NCBI GenBank assembly: GCA_018340805.1
Contig: JACMZG010001913.1
Span: forward strand, 17,401,117 to 17,465,116
DNA: 64,000 nt
From: Microvelia longipes
Lineage: Eukaryota > Arthropoda > Insecta > Hemiptera > Veliidae
Reading direction: 5' to 3'
The position numbers were made by a program, and so were the translations under genes. Each line of letters starts with the position of its first letter. Within the stretch, counting starts at the first letter, position 1. This document shows, one piece after another, positions 36,513 through 48,769 of the stretch. A model generated the notes under the pieces. The model was not told the origin of the DNA. It made no database searches and was given only the letters and a program-made list of their open reading frames with translations.

Positions 36513-37512
36513 NNNNNNNNNNNNNNNNNNNNNNNNNNNNNNNNNNNNNNNNNNNNNNNNNNNNNNNNNNNNNNNNNNNNNNNNNNNNNNNNNNNNNNNN
36601 NNNNNNNNNNNNNNNNNNNNNNNNNNNNNNNNNNNNNNNNNNNNNNNNNNNNNNNNNNNNNNNNNNNNNNNNNNNNNNNNNNNNNNNNNNNNNNNNNNNN
36701 NNNNNNNNNNNNNNNNNNNNNNNNNNNNNNNNNNNNNNNNNNNNNNNNNNNNNNNNNNNNNNNNNNNNNNNNNNNNNNNNNNNNNNNNNNNNNNNNNNNN
36801 NNNNNNNNNNNNNNNNNNNNNNNNNNNNNNNNNNNNNNNNNNNNNNNNNNNNNNNNNNNNNNNNNNNNNNNNNNNNNNNNNNNNNNNNNNNNNNNNNNNN
36901 NNNNNNNNNNNNNNNNNNNNNNNNNNNNNNNNNNNNNNNNNNNNNNNNNNNNNNNNNNNNNNNNNNNNNNNNNNNNNNNNNNNNNNNNNNNNNNNNNNNN
37001 NNNNNNNNNNNNNNNNNNNNNNNNNNNNNNNNNNNNNNNNNNNNNNNNNNNNNNNNNNNNNNNNNNNNNNNNNNNNNNNNNNNNNNNNNNNNNNNNNNNN
37101 NNNNNNNNNNNNNNNNNNNNNNNNNNNNNNNNNNNNNNNNNNNNNNNNNNNNNNNNNNNNNNNNNNNNNNNNNNNNNNNNNNNNNNNNNNNNNNNNNNNN
37201 NNNNNNNNNNNNNNNNNNNNNNNNNNNNNNNNNNNNNNNNNNNNNNNNNNNNNNNNNNNNNNNNNNNNNNNNNNNNNNNNNNNNNNNNNNNNNNNNNNNN
37301 NNNNNNNNNNNNNNNNNNNNNNNNNNNNNNNNNNNNNNNNNNNNNNNNNNNNNNNNNNNNNNNNNNNNNNNNNNNNNNNNNNNNNNNNNNNNNNNNNNNN
37401 NNNNNNNNNNNNNNNNNNNNNNNNNNNNNNNNNNNNNNNNNNNNNNNNNNNNNNNNNNNNNNNNNNNNNNNNNNNNNNNNNNNNNNNNNNNNNNNNNNNN
37501 NNNNNNNNNNNN
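36513..37512. other. Assembly gap, exactly 1000 N
   Basis: The round length indicates a placeholder of unknown true size rather than a measured gap. Apparent 348-365-codon frames across it are meaningless. Confidence 0.99.
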
Positions 37513-38107
37513 CATTATTTAAATGTTTCTTTATTTAAACCAAACTAAAACTATAACAATAGTGCAACTTCCTACTTCATTTTAGACATTCTTTTAATTA
37601 TTCTTGGTTCAATATTTACACTTTGTTTTTAATTTTTCTTTACTTCACTAAATTTCATAAGATTTAATAGTAATTCCTAATTTTTCTTCTTTATTTTGGT
37701 AATGTTCAAGTTCTAATATTTCAGCCATAAAATAATAATATTTGATGTATAAATAAAAATTATATGTGTAATTAAGGAAAAGTGAAATTTGTTATTTTAA
37801 AATTTTAAAAGAAAAACATGTATGTTTAACAAACAAATTAGGATTATTAACCAATGAAAATGATTTTAATCGATTAAATTTAAGTTGTGTTTTTATTTAA
37901 AGTTTATAACCAGAAATAAATTGAACAATAATTCTTGAAGAAGGCTATGCCGAAAATATGACATCTTTGAAAATAGAAGAACAATAATTTTGAAAAAATA
38001 TAAATAAAATTTAATAACAAAAATTAAGTTATTTCAAGAATTACAGATCAATGTTTAAAATACATTTTAAATAAAAAGTTATATATTAGGATTATTAAAA
38101 TTGTAAA
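37513..38107. other. AT-rich stretch, no gene recognised
   Basis: Short AT-rich unique DNA between the gap and the AAT block. Nothing recognisable. Confidence 0.5.
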
Positions 38108-38119
38108 TAATAATAATAG

Positions 38120-38150
<31 letters not shown>

Positions 38151-38173
38151 GAATAATAATAATAATAATAATA

Positions 38174-38244
<71 letters not shown>

Positions 38245-38321
38245 AAAATAATAATAATAATAAATAATAATAATAATAAATAATAATAATAAATAATAAA
38301 TAATAATTAATATATAATAAT

Positions 38322-38367
<46 letters not shown>

Positions 38368-38960
38368 TAATAATAATAATATTACATAATATTAATAATA
38401 ATAAATTAATAATAATAAATAATAATAATATAAAAAAATTAATAAATAATAATAATTTAATATAATAATAATAATACATAATAATAATAAATTAATATAA
38501 TAATAATAATTAATAATAATAATCAAAATATAATACTATAATTAATAATAATACCTAATAATTAATAATAATAATAATATTAATAATAATAATAATGTTT
38601 GGGCTAGAACACAGTATATCAAAATTAATAAACAAGGACGGGTGTCAGGCCAAATTAATATTATTAATATTAAACTATTATTATTATTATCATAAAGTAT
38701 CAAGAGTTAAGGATAAAATGTAACATAGTTAGGATATTTAAATTCTTATAGTTTCTATTAAGATTATTTTATGTCATTATTAATTATTCGATTAATTATT
38801 ATTATTATTATTTTATTATTATTATTTGATAATTATTTTATTGATATTTTTTTATATTAAAAAAAAAATTAAATAATTAAATTAATTATTAATTATTTAT
38901 TATATTAATTATTATTTATTATTTATTACTAATATTTCTTTTTGTATTTTCCGGCCTTAG
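38108..38960. repeat. (AAT)n block followed by inverted (ATT)n block
   Basis: 38108-38597 is a degenerate AAT/TAA trinucleotide repeat of nearly 500 bp. After about 50 bp of ordinary sequence (gtttgggctagaacacag...), 38655-38940 is dominated by the complementary ATT/TTA repeat. The two halves could fold on each other. The long Leu/Ile/Tyr frame on the minus strand is an artefact. Confidence 0.93.
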
Positions 38961-39170
38961 ACATGAATTCCCGATGCAGATAATTTGATGCACAAAAAAA
39001 ACAATTAAAAAAAAATGTGTGTAATTACACACAATGTGTATATACCGATGCACACATTTTAATATAAACAATTAAAATTTTTAAAATGAAAATGAAAAAA
39101 AAAAAAAAAAATGTCTCAAAGTGAAAATATGTATCAGCAGTAAATAAATGTATAAATTGCGAAATATTGA

Positions 39171-39350
39171 GTATATGAAGACACATTAAAAGATGAAATA
39201 GAATCAATCCAGACGGGTCGTAAAAATTTCATTGAACTGAATTGTATTAAACAATTGAAAAAGAATTACAAATTGAACAAATAAATTTAGAATCTAATAA
39301 TCGATGCAATTATGAAGGAAAATTAAAATTGATAAATAATATTGATGAAC
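39171..39350 (+). pseudogene. Left part of a decayed coding sequence interrupted by a tandem array
   Basis: Just after a TGA near 39168 a frame runs open for about 30 codons (VYEDTLKDEIESIQTGRKNF, then IELNCIKQ). Shifting by one base near 39255, it continues for about 30 more codons (IEKELQIEQINLESNNR, then CNYEGKLKLINNIDEH) into the first unit of the array. The composition is rich in Glu, Lys, Asn, Ile and Gln without stops, which reads like a helical or coiled-coil protein rather than random AT-rich DNA. I recognise no family. No start codon or promoter is evident. The matching right part is at 44232-44465. Confidence 0.4.
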
Positions 39351-42300
39351 ATCAAATGGCAAAGTTATAAAGCATTATAAAGCATGAAAAGTTTCTGAAG
39401 AAATCTAAAAGAACTGTTTGTTGGTGAAGTGATAAATAATATTGATGAACATTCAAATGGCAAAGTTATAAAGCATTATAAAGCATGAAAAGTTTCTGAA
39501 GAATCTAAAAGAACTGTTTGTTGGTGAAGTGATAAATAATATTGATGAACATTCAAATGGCAAAGTTATAAAGCATTATAAAGCATGAAAAGTTTCTGAA
39601 AATCTAAAAGAACTGTTTGTTGTGAAGTGATAAATAAATTTGATGAATATTCAAATGGCAAAGTTATAAAGCATTATAAAGCATGAAAAGTTTCTGAAGA
39701 ATCTAAAAGAACTGTTTGTTGGTGAAGTGATAAATAATATTGATGAATTTCAAATGGCAAAGTTATAAAGCATTATAAAGCATGAAAAGTTTCTGAAGAA
39801 TCTAAAAGAACTGTTTGTTGGTGAAGTGATAAATAATATTGATGAACATTCAAATGGCAAAGTTATAAAGCATTATAAAGCATGAAAAGTTTCTGAAGAA
39901 TCTAAAAGAACTGTTTGTTGGTGAAGTGATAAATAATATTGATGAAATTCAAATGGCAAAGTTATAAAGCATTATAAAGCATGAAAAGTTTCTGAAGAAT
40001 CTAAAAACTGTTTGTTGTGAAGTGATAAATAATATTGATGAACATTCAAATGGCAAAGTTATAAAGCATTATAAAGCATGAAAAGTTTCTGAAGAATCTA
40101 AAAGAACTGTTTGTTGGTGAAGTGATAAATAATATTGATGAACATTCAAATGGCAAAGTTATAAAGCATTATAAAGCATGAAAAGTTTCTGAAGAATCTA
40201 AAAGAACTGTTTTTGTGAAGTGATAAATAATATTGATGAACATTCAAATGGCAAAGTTATAAAGCATTATAAAGCATGAAAAGTTTCTGAAGAATCTAAA
40301 AGAACTGTTTGTTGGTGAAGTGATAAATAATATTGATGAACATTCAAATGGCAAAGTTATAAAGCATTATAAAGCATGAAAAGTTTCTGAAGAATCTAAA
40401 AGAACTGTTTGTTGGTGAAGTGATAAATAATATTGATGAACATTCAAATGGCAAAGTTATAAAGCATTATAAAGCATGAAAAGTTTCTGAAGAATCTAAA
40501 AGAACTGTTTGTTGGTGAAGTGATAAATAATATTGATGAACATTCAAATGGCAAAGTTATAAAGCATTATAAAGCATGAAAAGTTTCTGAAGAATCTAAA
40601 AGAACTGTTTGTTGGTGAAGTGATAAATAATATTGATGAACATTCAAATGGCAAAGTTATAAAGCATTATAAAGCATGAAAAGTTTCTGAAGAATCTAAA
40701 AGAACTGTTTGTTGGTGAAGTGATAAATAATTGATGATTCAAATGGCAAAGTTATAAAGCATTATAAAGCATGAAAAGTTTCTGAAGAATCTAAAAGAAC
40801 TGTTTGTTGGTGAAGTGATAAATAATATTGATGAACATTCAAATGGCAAAGTTATAAAGCATTATAAAGCATGAAAAGTTTCTGAAGAATCTAAAAGAAC
40901 TGTTTGTTGTGAAGTGATAAATAATATTGATGAACATTCAAATGGCAAAGTTATAAAGCATTATAAAGCATGAAAAGTTTCTGAAGAATCTAAAAGAACT
41001 GTTTGTTGGTGAAGTGATAAATAATATTGATGAATATTCAAATGGCAAAGTTATAAAGCATTATAAAGCATGAAAAGTTTCTGAAGAATCTAAAAGAACT
41101 GTTTGTTGTGAAGTGATAAATAATATTGATGAACATTCAAATGGCAAAGTTATAAAGCATTATAAAGCATGAAAAGTTTCTGAAGAATCTAAAAAGAACT
41201 GTTTGTGTGAAGAGAAAAGATGAATTCAAATGGCAAAGTTATAAAGTGTTCTGAAGAATCTAAAAGAACTGTTTGTTGTGAAGTGATAAATAATATTGAT
41301 GAACATTCAAATGGCAAAGTTATAAAGCATTATAAAAGCATGAAAAGTTTCTGAAGAATCTAAAAGAACTGTTTGTTGGTGAAGTGATAAATAATATTGA
41401 TGAATATTCAAATGGCAAAGTTATAAAGCATTATAAAGCATGAAAAGTTTCTGAAGAATCTAAAAGAACTGTTTGTTGGTGAAGTGATAAATAATATTGA
41501 TGAACATTCAAATGGCAAAGTTATAAAGCATTATAAAGCATGAAAAGTTTCTGAGAATCTAAAAAACTGTTTGTTGTGAAGTGATAAATAATATTGATTT
41601 CAAATGGCAAAGTTATAAAGCATTATAAAGCATGAAAAGTTTCTGAAGAATCTAAAAGAACTGTTTGTTGGTGAAGTGATAAATAATATTGATGAACATT
41701 CAAATGGCAAAGTTATAAAGCATTATAAAGCATGAAAAGTTTCTGAAGAATCTAAAGAACTGTTTGTTGGTGAAGTGATAAATAATATTGATGAATTCAA
41801 ATGGCAAAGTTATAAAGCATTATAAAGCATGAAAAGTTTCTGAAGAATCTAAAGAACTGTTTGTTGGTGAAGTGATAAATAATATTGATGAACATTCAAA
41901 TGGCAAAGTTATAAAGCATTATAAAGCATGAAAAGTTTCTGAAGAATCTAAAAGAACTGTTTGTTGGTGAAGTGATAAATAATATTGATGAAATTCAAAT
42001 GGCAAAGTTATAAAGCATTATAAAGCATGAAAAGTTTCTGAAGAATCTAAAAGAACTGTGTTTGTGAAGTGATAAATAATATTGATGAGCATTCAAATGG
42101 CAAAGTTATAAAGCATTATAAAGCATGAAAAGTTTCTGAAGAATCTAAAAGAACTGTTTGTTGGTGAAGTGAAATAATATTGATGAACATTCAAATGGCA
42201 AAGTTATAAAGCATTATAAAGCATGAAAAGTTTCTGAAGAATCTAAAAGAACTGTTTGTTGTGAAGTGATAAATAATTGATGAATTCAAATGGCAAAGTT

Positions 42301-44270
42301 ATAAAGCATTATAAAGCATGAAAAGTTTCTGAAGAATCTAAAAGAACTGTTTGTTGGTGAAGTGATAAATAATATTGATGAACATTCAAATGGCAAAGTT
42401 ATAAAGCATTATAAAGCATGAAAAGTTTCTGAAGAATCTAAAAGAACTGTTTGTTGGTGAAGTGATAAATAATATTGATGAATTCAAATGGCAAAGTTAT
42501 AAAGCATTATAAAGCATGAAAAGTTTCTGAAGAATCTAAAAGAACTGTTTGTTGGTGAAGTGATAAATAATATTGATGAACATTCAAATGGCAAAGTTAT
42601 AAAGCATTATAAAGCATGAAAAGTTTCTGAAGAATCTAAAAGAACTGTTTGTTGGTGAAGTGATAAATAATATTGATGAATATTCAAAATGGCAAAGTTA
42701 TAAAGCATTATAAAGCATGAAAAGTTTCTGAAGAATCTAAAAGAACTGTTTGTTGTGAAGTGATAAATAATATTGATGAATTCAAATGGCAAAGTTATAA
42801 AGCATTATAAAGCATGAAAAGTTTCTGAAGAATCTAAAAGAACTGTTTGTTGTGAAGTGATAAATAATATTGATGAAATCAAATGGCAAAGTTATAAAGC
42901 ATTATAAAGCATGAAAAGTTTCTGAAGAATCTAAAAGAACTGTTTGTTGGTGAAGTGATAAATAATATTGATGAACATTCAAATGGCAAAGTTATAAAGC
43001 ATTATAAAGCATGAAAAGTTTCTGAAGAATCTAAAGAACTGTTTGTTGGTGAAGTGATAATAATATTGATGATTCAAATGGCAAAGTTATAAGCATTATA
43101 AAGCATGAAAAGTTTCTGAAGAATCTAAAGAACTGTTTGTTGGTGAAGTGATAAATAATATTGATGAACATTCAAATGGCAAAGTTATAAAGCATTATAA
43201 AGCATGAAAAGTTTCTGAAGAATCTAAAAGAACTGTTTGTTGGTGAAGTGATAAATAATATTGATGAATATTCAAATGGCAAAGTTATAAAGCATTATAA
43301 AGCATGAAAAGTTTCTGAAGAATCTAAAAGAACTGTTTGTTGTGAAGTGATAAATAATATTGATGAACATTCAAATGGCAAAGTTATAAAGCATTATAAA
43401 GCATGAAAAGTTTCTGAAGAATCTAAAAGAACTGTTTGTTGGTGAAGTGATAAATAATATTGATGAACATTCAAATGGCAAAGTTAAAAGCATTATAAAG
43501 CATGAAAAGTTTCTGAAGAATCTAAAGAACTGTTTGTTGTGAAGTGATAAATAATATTGATGAACATTCAAATGGCAAAGTTATAAAGCATTATAAAGCA
43601 TGAAAAGTTTCTGAAGAATCTAAAAGAACTGTTTGTTGTGAAGTGATAAATAATATTGATGAACATTCAAATGGCAAAGTTATAAAGCATTATAAATGAA
43701 AAGTTTCTGAAGAATCTAAAGAACTGTTTGTTGTGAAGTGATAAATAATATTGATGAAATTCAAATGGCAAAGTTATAAAGCATTATAAAGCATGAAAAG
43801 TTTCTGAAGAATCTAAAAGAACTGTTTGTTGGTGAAGTGATAAATAATATTGATGAACATTCAAATGGCAAAGTTATAAAGCATTATAAAGCATGAAAAG
43901 TTTCTGAAGAATCTAAAAGAACTGTTTGTTGGTGAAGTGATAAATAATATTGATGAAAATGGCAAAGTTATAAAGCATTATAAAGCATGAAAAGTTTCTG
44001 AAGAATCTAAAAGACTGTTTGTTAGTGAAGTGATAAATAATATTGATGAACATTCAAATGGCAAAGTTATAAAGCATTATAAAGCATGAAAAGTTTCTGA
44101 AGAATCTAAAAGAACTGTTTGTTGGTGAAGTGATAAATAATATTGATGAACATTCAAATGGCAAAGTTATAAAGCATTATAAAGCATGAAAAGTTTCTGA
44201 AGAATCTAAAAGAACTGTTTGTTGTGAAGTGATAAATAATATTGATGAACATTCAAATGGCAAAGTTATA
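39330..44270 (+). repeat. 4.9-kb tandem array, ~50 units of ~100 bp, embedded in a decayed gene
   Basis: The unit begins gataaataatattgatgaac, continues attcaaatggcaaagttata, aagcattataaagcatgaaa, agtttctgaagaatctaaaa and gaactgtttgttggtgaagt, for exactly 100 bp in the commonest form. A 99-bp form lacks one G in ttggtg. I count about 50 copies of the aagcattataaagcatg part; two are badly truncated (near 41235 and 43690). Copies are nearly identical apart from small deletions, chiefly in gaacattc and ttggtg. The array starts and ends with the same ~40-bp part (gataaat...gttata), and the flanks are open in the frame of that part. No centromeric or regulatory role can be read from sequence alone. 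Confidence 0.95.
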
Positions 44271-44465
44271 ATTAAAGTGTTAGAAAATAAAGAGTTATCT
44301 GATATTAGAATGAATTTTAGAAACTGATGAAAATAATTTCACAATAGAAAGTGTATCGAAAATCGATAAAAGTAATGATAGTAAAACATATATAACGAAA
44401 ATAAATCTGAAGTATTCGAATCGATTAAATTCAGATGAATTTGAAATTTTTGATAATGGGAAATG
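44232..44465 (+). pseudogene. Right part of the decayed coding sequence
   Basis: The last array unit is the 99-bp form, which lets a frame run EVINNIDEHSNGKVI and on into unique sequence as IKVLENKELSDIRMNF. After a one-base shift near 44315 it continues for about 50 codons (ILETDENNFTIESVSK, then IDKSNDSKTYITKINLK, YSNRLNSDEFEIFDNGK) to a TGA. Composition matches the left part at 39171-39350. If the array is mentally removed, the two parts read as one polypeptide. No domain recognised. Confidence 0.4.
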
Positions 44466-44881
44466 AAAATAAAGAATTACTCAAATAATATCATCAATGA
44501 AGCTAATAATGTCGTTCTTCCTTTCATATCGGTTAATTAAATTTTTTTTTTTATTTAAATTATATTTTTGTTTAATCAGGTGATTCATTTTTAAATGATA
44601 TAGTTAAAATTATTAGAACGTCATTTCGTTTTGAAATATAAAAATTCACGACAAAATATTTACTAATTCTAACATTTGCTTAAATTCAAATTTTAAATTG
44701 TAAATCTTCAGTCAATATATGAATATTAAGTTGAGAAAAAATTTTTCCCAAATTCAAAATATTAATTTTCCTTAAAAACGACTATCTAATTTCAAAACGG
44801 GCTTTTGACGCGTCTTATAGAAACATTTTGAAAAAAATCTTACACACATACGTACAAACATACATTTACATTACGTACAAA

Positions 44882-44885
<4 letters not shown>
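44466..44885. other. AT-rich stretch, no gene recognised
   Basis: Ordinary AT-rich DNA with a degenerate acatacgtacaaacataca tract just before the AT microsatellite. Confidence 0.5.

Positions 44886-44975
<90 letters not shown>
44886..44975. repeat. (AT)n microsatellite, insertion site of the palindromic element
   Basis: About 90 bp of alternating AT. The element at 44974 inserted at a TA within it. Confidence 0.93.
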
Positions 44976-44978
<3 letters not shown>

Positions 44979-46028
44979 GGTGTTTCATATAAAGTGTCCA
45001 CCAGAAAAGGAGGTGATAGTACTCCTCAAAATGAACAAAAATGTCCTATAATATAAACCCCGATCTCTCAACCGTTTTCCCACAAGGTCAATTTAATATT
45101 TTGGGCAACTACTGCCCAAAATTTTGCATGAAACATGATTTTTTATAAAAAAAATGAATTTTATGGAATTTTTGTAGTAGGGCTTAGAGGAAGTAAGAGA
45201 TGAGCAAAAGTTCAGCCAAGAACGGAAAAAACTTCTCTTATGATTGCCCTATAAGAAAAATTAAATAATTTATACATTCAATAGTCAAACTTTTAAGCCA
45301 TTCTTCCTAAGAAGTTGGAAAAACTGATATTTTTTTGGCATTTTTGCATATGTCTACAATGTTAATTACATGGTACATAAAATAATTAAAAATCTCTAAA
45401 GCAAGGGAAAAGAGTGGTTTAGAGAAAAATGTGTAAGAATAAAATAGGTTTATTTTACCTTCTAGAGTCTAAAAATCGTATTATTAAATTATTTTCGAAA
45501 AAATATTTTGTTAAATAACACATTATTTTCACTTTATACGACAAAAATGATCAGTTTTGCAACTTCTAGCAACAATAGCTTACATTTTTGACTATTGAAT
45601 GTATGAAAATATACATTTTCTTAAAGGGCAGTCATAAGAGAAGTTTTTTCCGTTCTTGGCTGAACTTTTGCTCATCTCTTACTTCCCTAATGCCCTACTA
45701 CAAAAATTCCATAAATTTCATTTTTTTTAAAAAAAATCATGTTTCATGCAAAATTTGGGCAGTAGTTCCAAAATATTTAACATAGTTAGAGTTTGTCCTT
45801 TAGGAATTTACTCAGCTTTCTAATGATATCAATTTCGCCTTTCTAGCTTGAATAGTTAAATCCCTATTAACAATTTATGATGTGAGGTCAAATATTTTTT
45901 TGAAATATTAAATTTGACCTTGTGGGAAACGGTTGGAGATCGGGGTTTATATTATAGACATTTTTTTGTTCATTTGAGGAGTACTATCACCTCCTTTCTG
46001 GTGGACACTTTATATGAAACACCCTGTA
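44974..46028. mobile_element. TA-flanked palindromic element, 1.05 kb
   Basis: Both ends are TA followed inward by cagggtgtttcatataaagt, then gtccaccagaaa (left from 44976, right inverse ending 46026). The inverted similarity runs for about 320 bp per arm: left 44976 to about 45295 (ending attcaatagtcaaac), right about 45585 to 46026. The right arm carries an extra ~130-bp segment (about 45776-45905) absent from the left. The centre, about 290 bp, is AT-rich and non-coding. TA duplication and the CAGGGTG terminus point to the Tc1/mariner superfamily; the missing transposase makes it non-autonomous. Frames at 45588-45785 and 45914-46102 fall inside the arms. Confidence 0.9.
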
Positions 46029-46029
46029 T

Positions 46030-47390
46030 ACATATATTCAAATTTGTATCAGATTTTACTACTTCTACAAAATTGCTTACATTTATACCTCTTAAGTTAT
46101 GAAAGTTATGAATTACATAGCATGTGAAATAACTATTATTGGGCATAGTTCGTAATAACTAACTGTGGGGCATATAGGAAATAAACGGCTTACTAATGGA
46201 AGTATTTATCTCTCCCAGCCTGTTAAAGCACATGAAATTCAATATTTAAAATCCATTTGAATACGTGGGAGAAAGATTTCTAAGTGTAAAATCTTTGACA
46301 TCTTCTCTTTGAAATATTATGGATCCCCATAAACACTCTGAGTTCCCATGTAAAACTGTCATAATTTTTCTGAAAATAATATGAATGATGAACTCCCAGG
46401 TGTCAATATTTCCAATCTTACTTTCCATTTAAAGTCTTTCAACCATTTCAACTTGACAATAATCCGTTTCAATATGTTTCTGAAAAATGAGAACAATACA
46501 ACAATTTTTAATTTTGTTTTTGACCCAATCACTCCTACTTATGCTTAGCGAAGCGTGCAAAAAATAAACCTTTTTAAATAGCTGCATTGTCCCTTACTTT
46601 TGAAAATGAGTGCATAGAAAGTAAATCGGTAACATTTGGACTTTTGGTCGATCCAGGTCATATTCCTCCCCCTAAGGGTTTGACTCTAATTGTTTCTTCA
46701 TAGGCTTTACTTTCCTTTAGCCAATTCGTTGTGGGGTAATTGTCACGTTATACCTATTTGTACTGAAGTAAAAATTGTATTTTTATTTGTTGCATCCTTT
46801 AAATAGTAGATTTTGAAACTAGGCTGTGAAATAATAGTTTATTATAAGCAAAAAAAATCGCCTATTTTGTTTGGAGGCGCAGTCAATTAAATAAATAAAA
46901 AATTTATTTTTTACTATGTTTACTTTACAAACTAATTTAAGTAGCGGCTGTAATGTAAAATTTTACACCTGACGTTCGTAAAATAAATGTTAAAATGACA
47001 TTTCATTGCTGCGGATATTTGTTTTTGACTAGCGAAGCAAATCAATATTTAATATATCATTTGATACTACCGAGTTTTGCAAAACATGAATAGTTGACAC
47101 AATATAATTGTGCGAGAGACACCTAGGAAATGTAACAAGCAAAATGCAATGCTACATCTGGGAACTGTTCCATCATTCGACATTCGTCATCATTGATGGC
47201 TCGACATAATGTCATGTCCCACTCTGTTTCGTTACGTCTAACTCATCAGGGCGCCGATTAATGTCTAAAGCAATAAATTCGCATTGCAGCCATGTTACAT
47301 TTCCTTTTTTTTAGAAGTACAAGTCAATACTTTTTTTTATTTCACTACCCATTTTTTCTTAGTGACTGTAAAGCAGCATTTTACATTCTT
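46030..47390. other. Mixed old-repeat debris with a coding-like minus-strand remnant
   Basis: On the minus strand, 46735 to 46579 gives a frame with one internal TGA (NWLKESKAYEETIRVKPLGG, stop, then PGSTKSPNVTDLLSMHSFSK), possibly a decayed retroelement ORF. A 45-bp segment at 47057-47101 is repeated in inverse orientation at 56949-56993 (tgtcaactattcatgttttg, then ctaaactcggtagtatcaaa). A ggcgccc word on the minus strand near 47250 resembles an LTR-element primer-binding site, but I see no LTR pair. Confidence 0.3.
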
Positions 47391-47439
47391 ACGATTCTAG
47401 TATTTACATTGTTACACGTTTAATCACCATAAATATTTT

Positions 47440-47650
47440 CTATCTTTAGAAAAAACACCTCTAACGATTATACTATTTATTAGTTAGAAGTGTTACATGT
47501 ACATCTTAATCAATTCCACTATTTATGAGTTACAAGTGTTATCATCTTTAATTATTTTCCTCTCTTTACATGGTAAAACTCTGACGATTCTACTATTTAT
47601 AAGTTACAAGTGTTATCATCTTTAATTATTTCCCTCTCTGTACTATGTAC
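47440..47650 (+). repeat. Three-copy tandem repeat, ~80 bp
   Basis: actatttat.agtta.aagtgtt recurs at about 47470, 47518 and 47600, with atcatctttaattatttccc shared by the last two. A short, imperfect array. Confidence 0.65.
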
Positions 47651-48049
47651 ATAAGTGCATTTTATTATGTTTGCTAATAGAAACTGGCCGTGTAATTTTT
47701 AAAATCAATAATAATTTTATTTTATTGTTAGCTAATTGCATTTTATTAAACTATTAATTCATTTCATCTTGTGTTATTTATTTTTTTTTATAAATGTTTT
47801 CGCAATTATAATTGTTTTTCCCCTTGTTTTGTTTTTTATATAGACATCAACTACATTGTAAAACACGCTATTTCTTCTTATAATTGCATTTAAGTTCTTT
47901 TTGACCTTTTTATAAAAGTTATTTATCTTTTTTTAGACACTACTTCTTAATTAATTTTCTTAATAGTAAAATATGGGTAAATTTAAATTTAATATACATT
48001 TTTTCCAGTTAAATTGTGTTTTAGCTAGAACATTTTATTTCCATAAAAA

Positions 48050-48735
48050 CATAAAAAAAATCAGGTACCTCAGAACTTTTCCTCAATTTATCGGATTTGC
48101 TACGCTCATACTCCTCGGAGTATGGAAATCGCTTAATTTTTATTGAGATTCGAGATTGACCGCTGTAAAAATTCAACTGCGGCCACCCATCCACGTACTG
48201 ACCTTGCTCGATGCTGCATAACACTAGTGATCCCAATAAAACCGTAGATAAACCATCTGTATTAAACAAAACTTTTTATACTTGTTTATTACATAAAGGT
48301 ATACACTGGCCCCAAGTTTCAACTCAAGTGGGTGATTTTGTTTTAGAAAATTGATACATTTGTGGTCAAAATTGATCAATTGGTTATAATACAATGTAAC
48401 TATGTAGATTTGTTGGTCCTATAAGGAACTATATGGCTCCTTCTAAATTGATCCGAATATTTTTCCGCATCCCTATTTAAAATGTTTTATGAGTCAATAA
48501 CGACAGTTAATACAAATGACAGTTAATAACATCACAAAAAATATTTTCTTGAAACACAATTAGGCCTAAATATTTTTTTACTAAGTTTCAACTGTCTAGG
48601 ATAAACACATTGGTAGCTTCGTTGACAACAGACACAGTCATATACACATACAGACACACAATTTGGTTAAAACCACTTTTGAGGATGGTTTATAAACACT
48701 TGAAACGAATGATGCTATTTCAATCCTGGTTTCGG
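48050..48735 (-). repeat. Family A copy with 5S-derived segment
   Basis: In minus orientation it runs from the degenerate head and tccgaaaccaggattg near 48730 through gttgtcaacgaagctacc (48625). It reaches the 5S-like segment at 48233-48180 (ggatcactagtgttatgcag, catcgagcaaggtcagtacg, tggatgggtggccgc), one of the better-preserved pieces. The 3' end is at about 48060 (gtagcaaatccgataaattg, aggaaaagttctgaggtacc). Confidence 0.8.
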
Positions 48736-48769
48736 ATTTTTACAGTATTTAATATATATGGTGTTAATA

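Noticed and set aside
36418..37538. Frames of 348-365 codons on both strands
   Set aside because: They consist almost entirely of N and reflect the assembly gap.
39330..44270. The ~100-bp array as a CRISPR
   Set aside because: The whole unit is repeated with no variable spacers, there are no cas genes, and the genome is clearly eukaryotic.
47240..47265. ggcgccc on the minus strand as an LTR-retrotransposon primer-binding site
   Set aside because: No pair of long terminal repeats and no readable gag or pol nearby.
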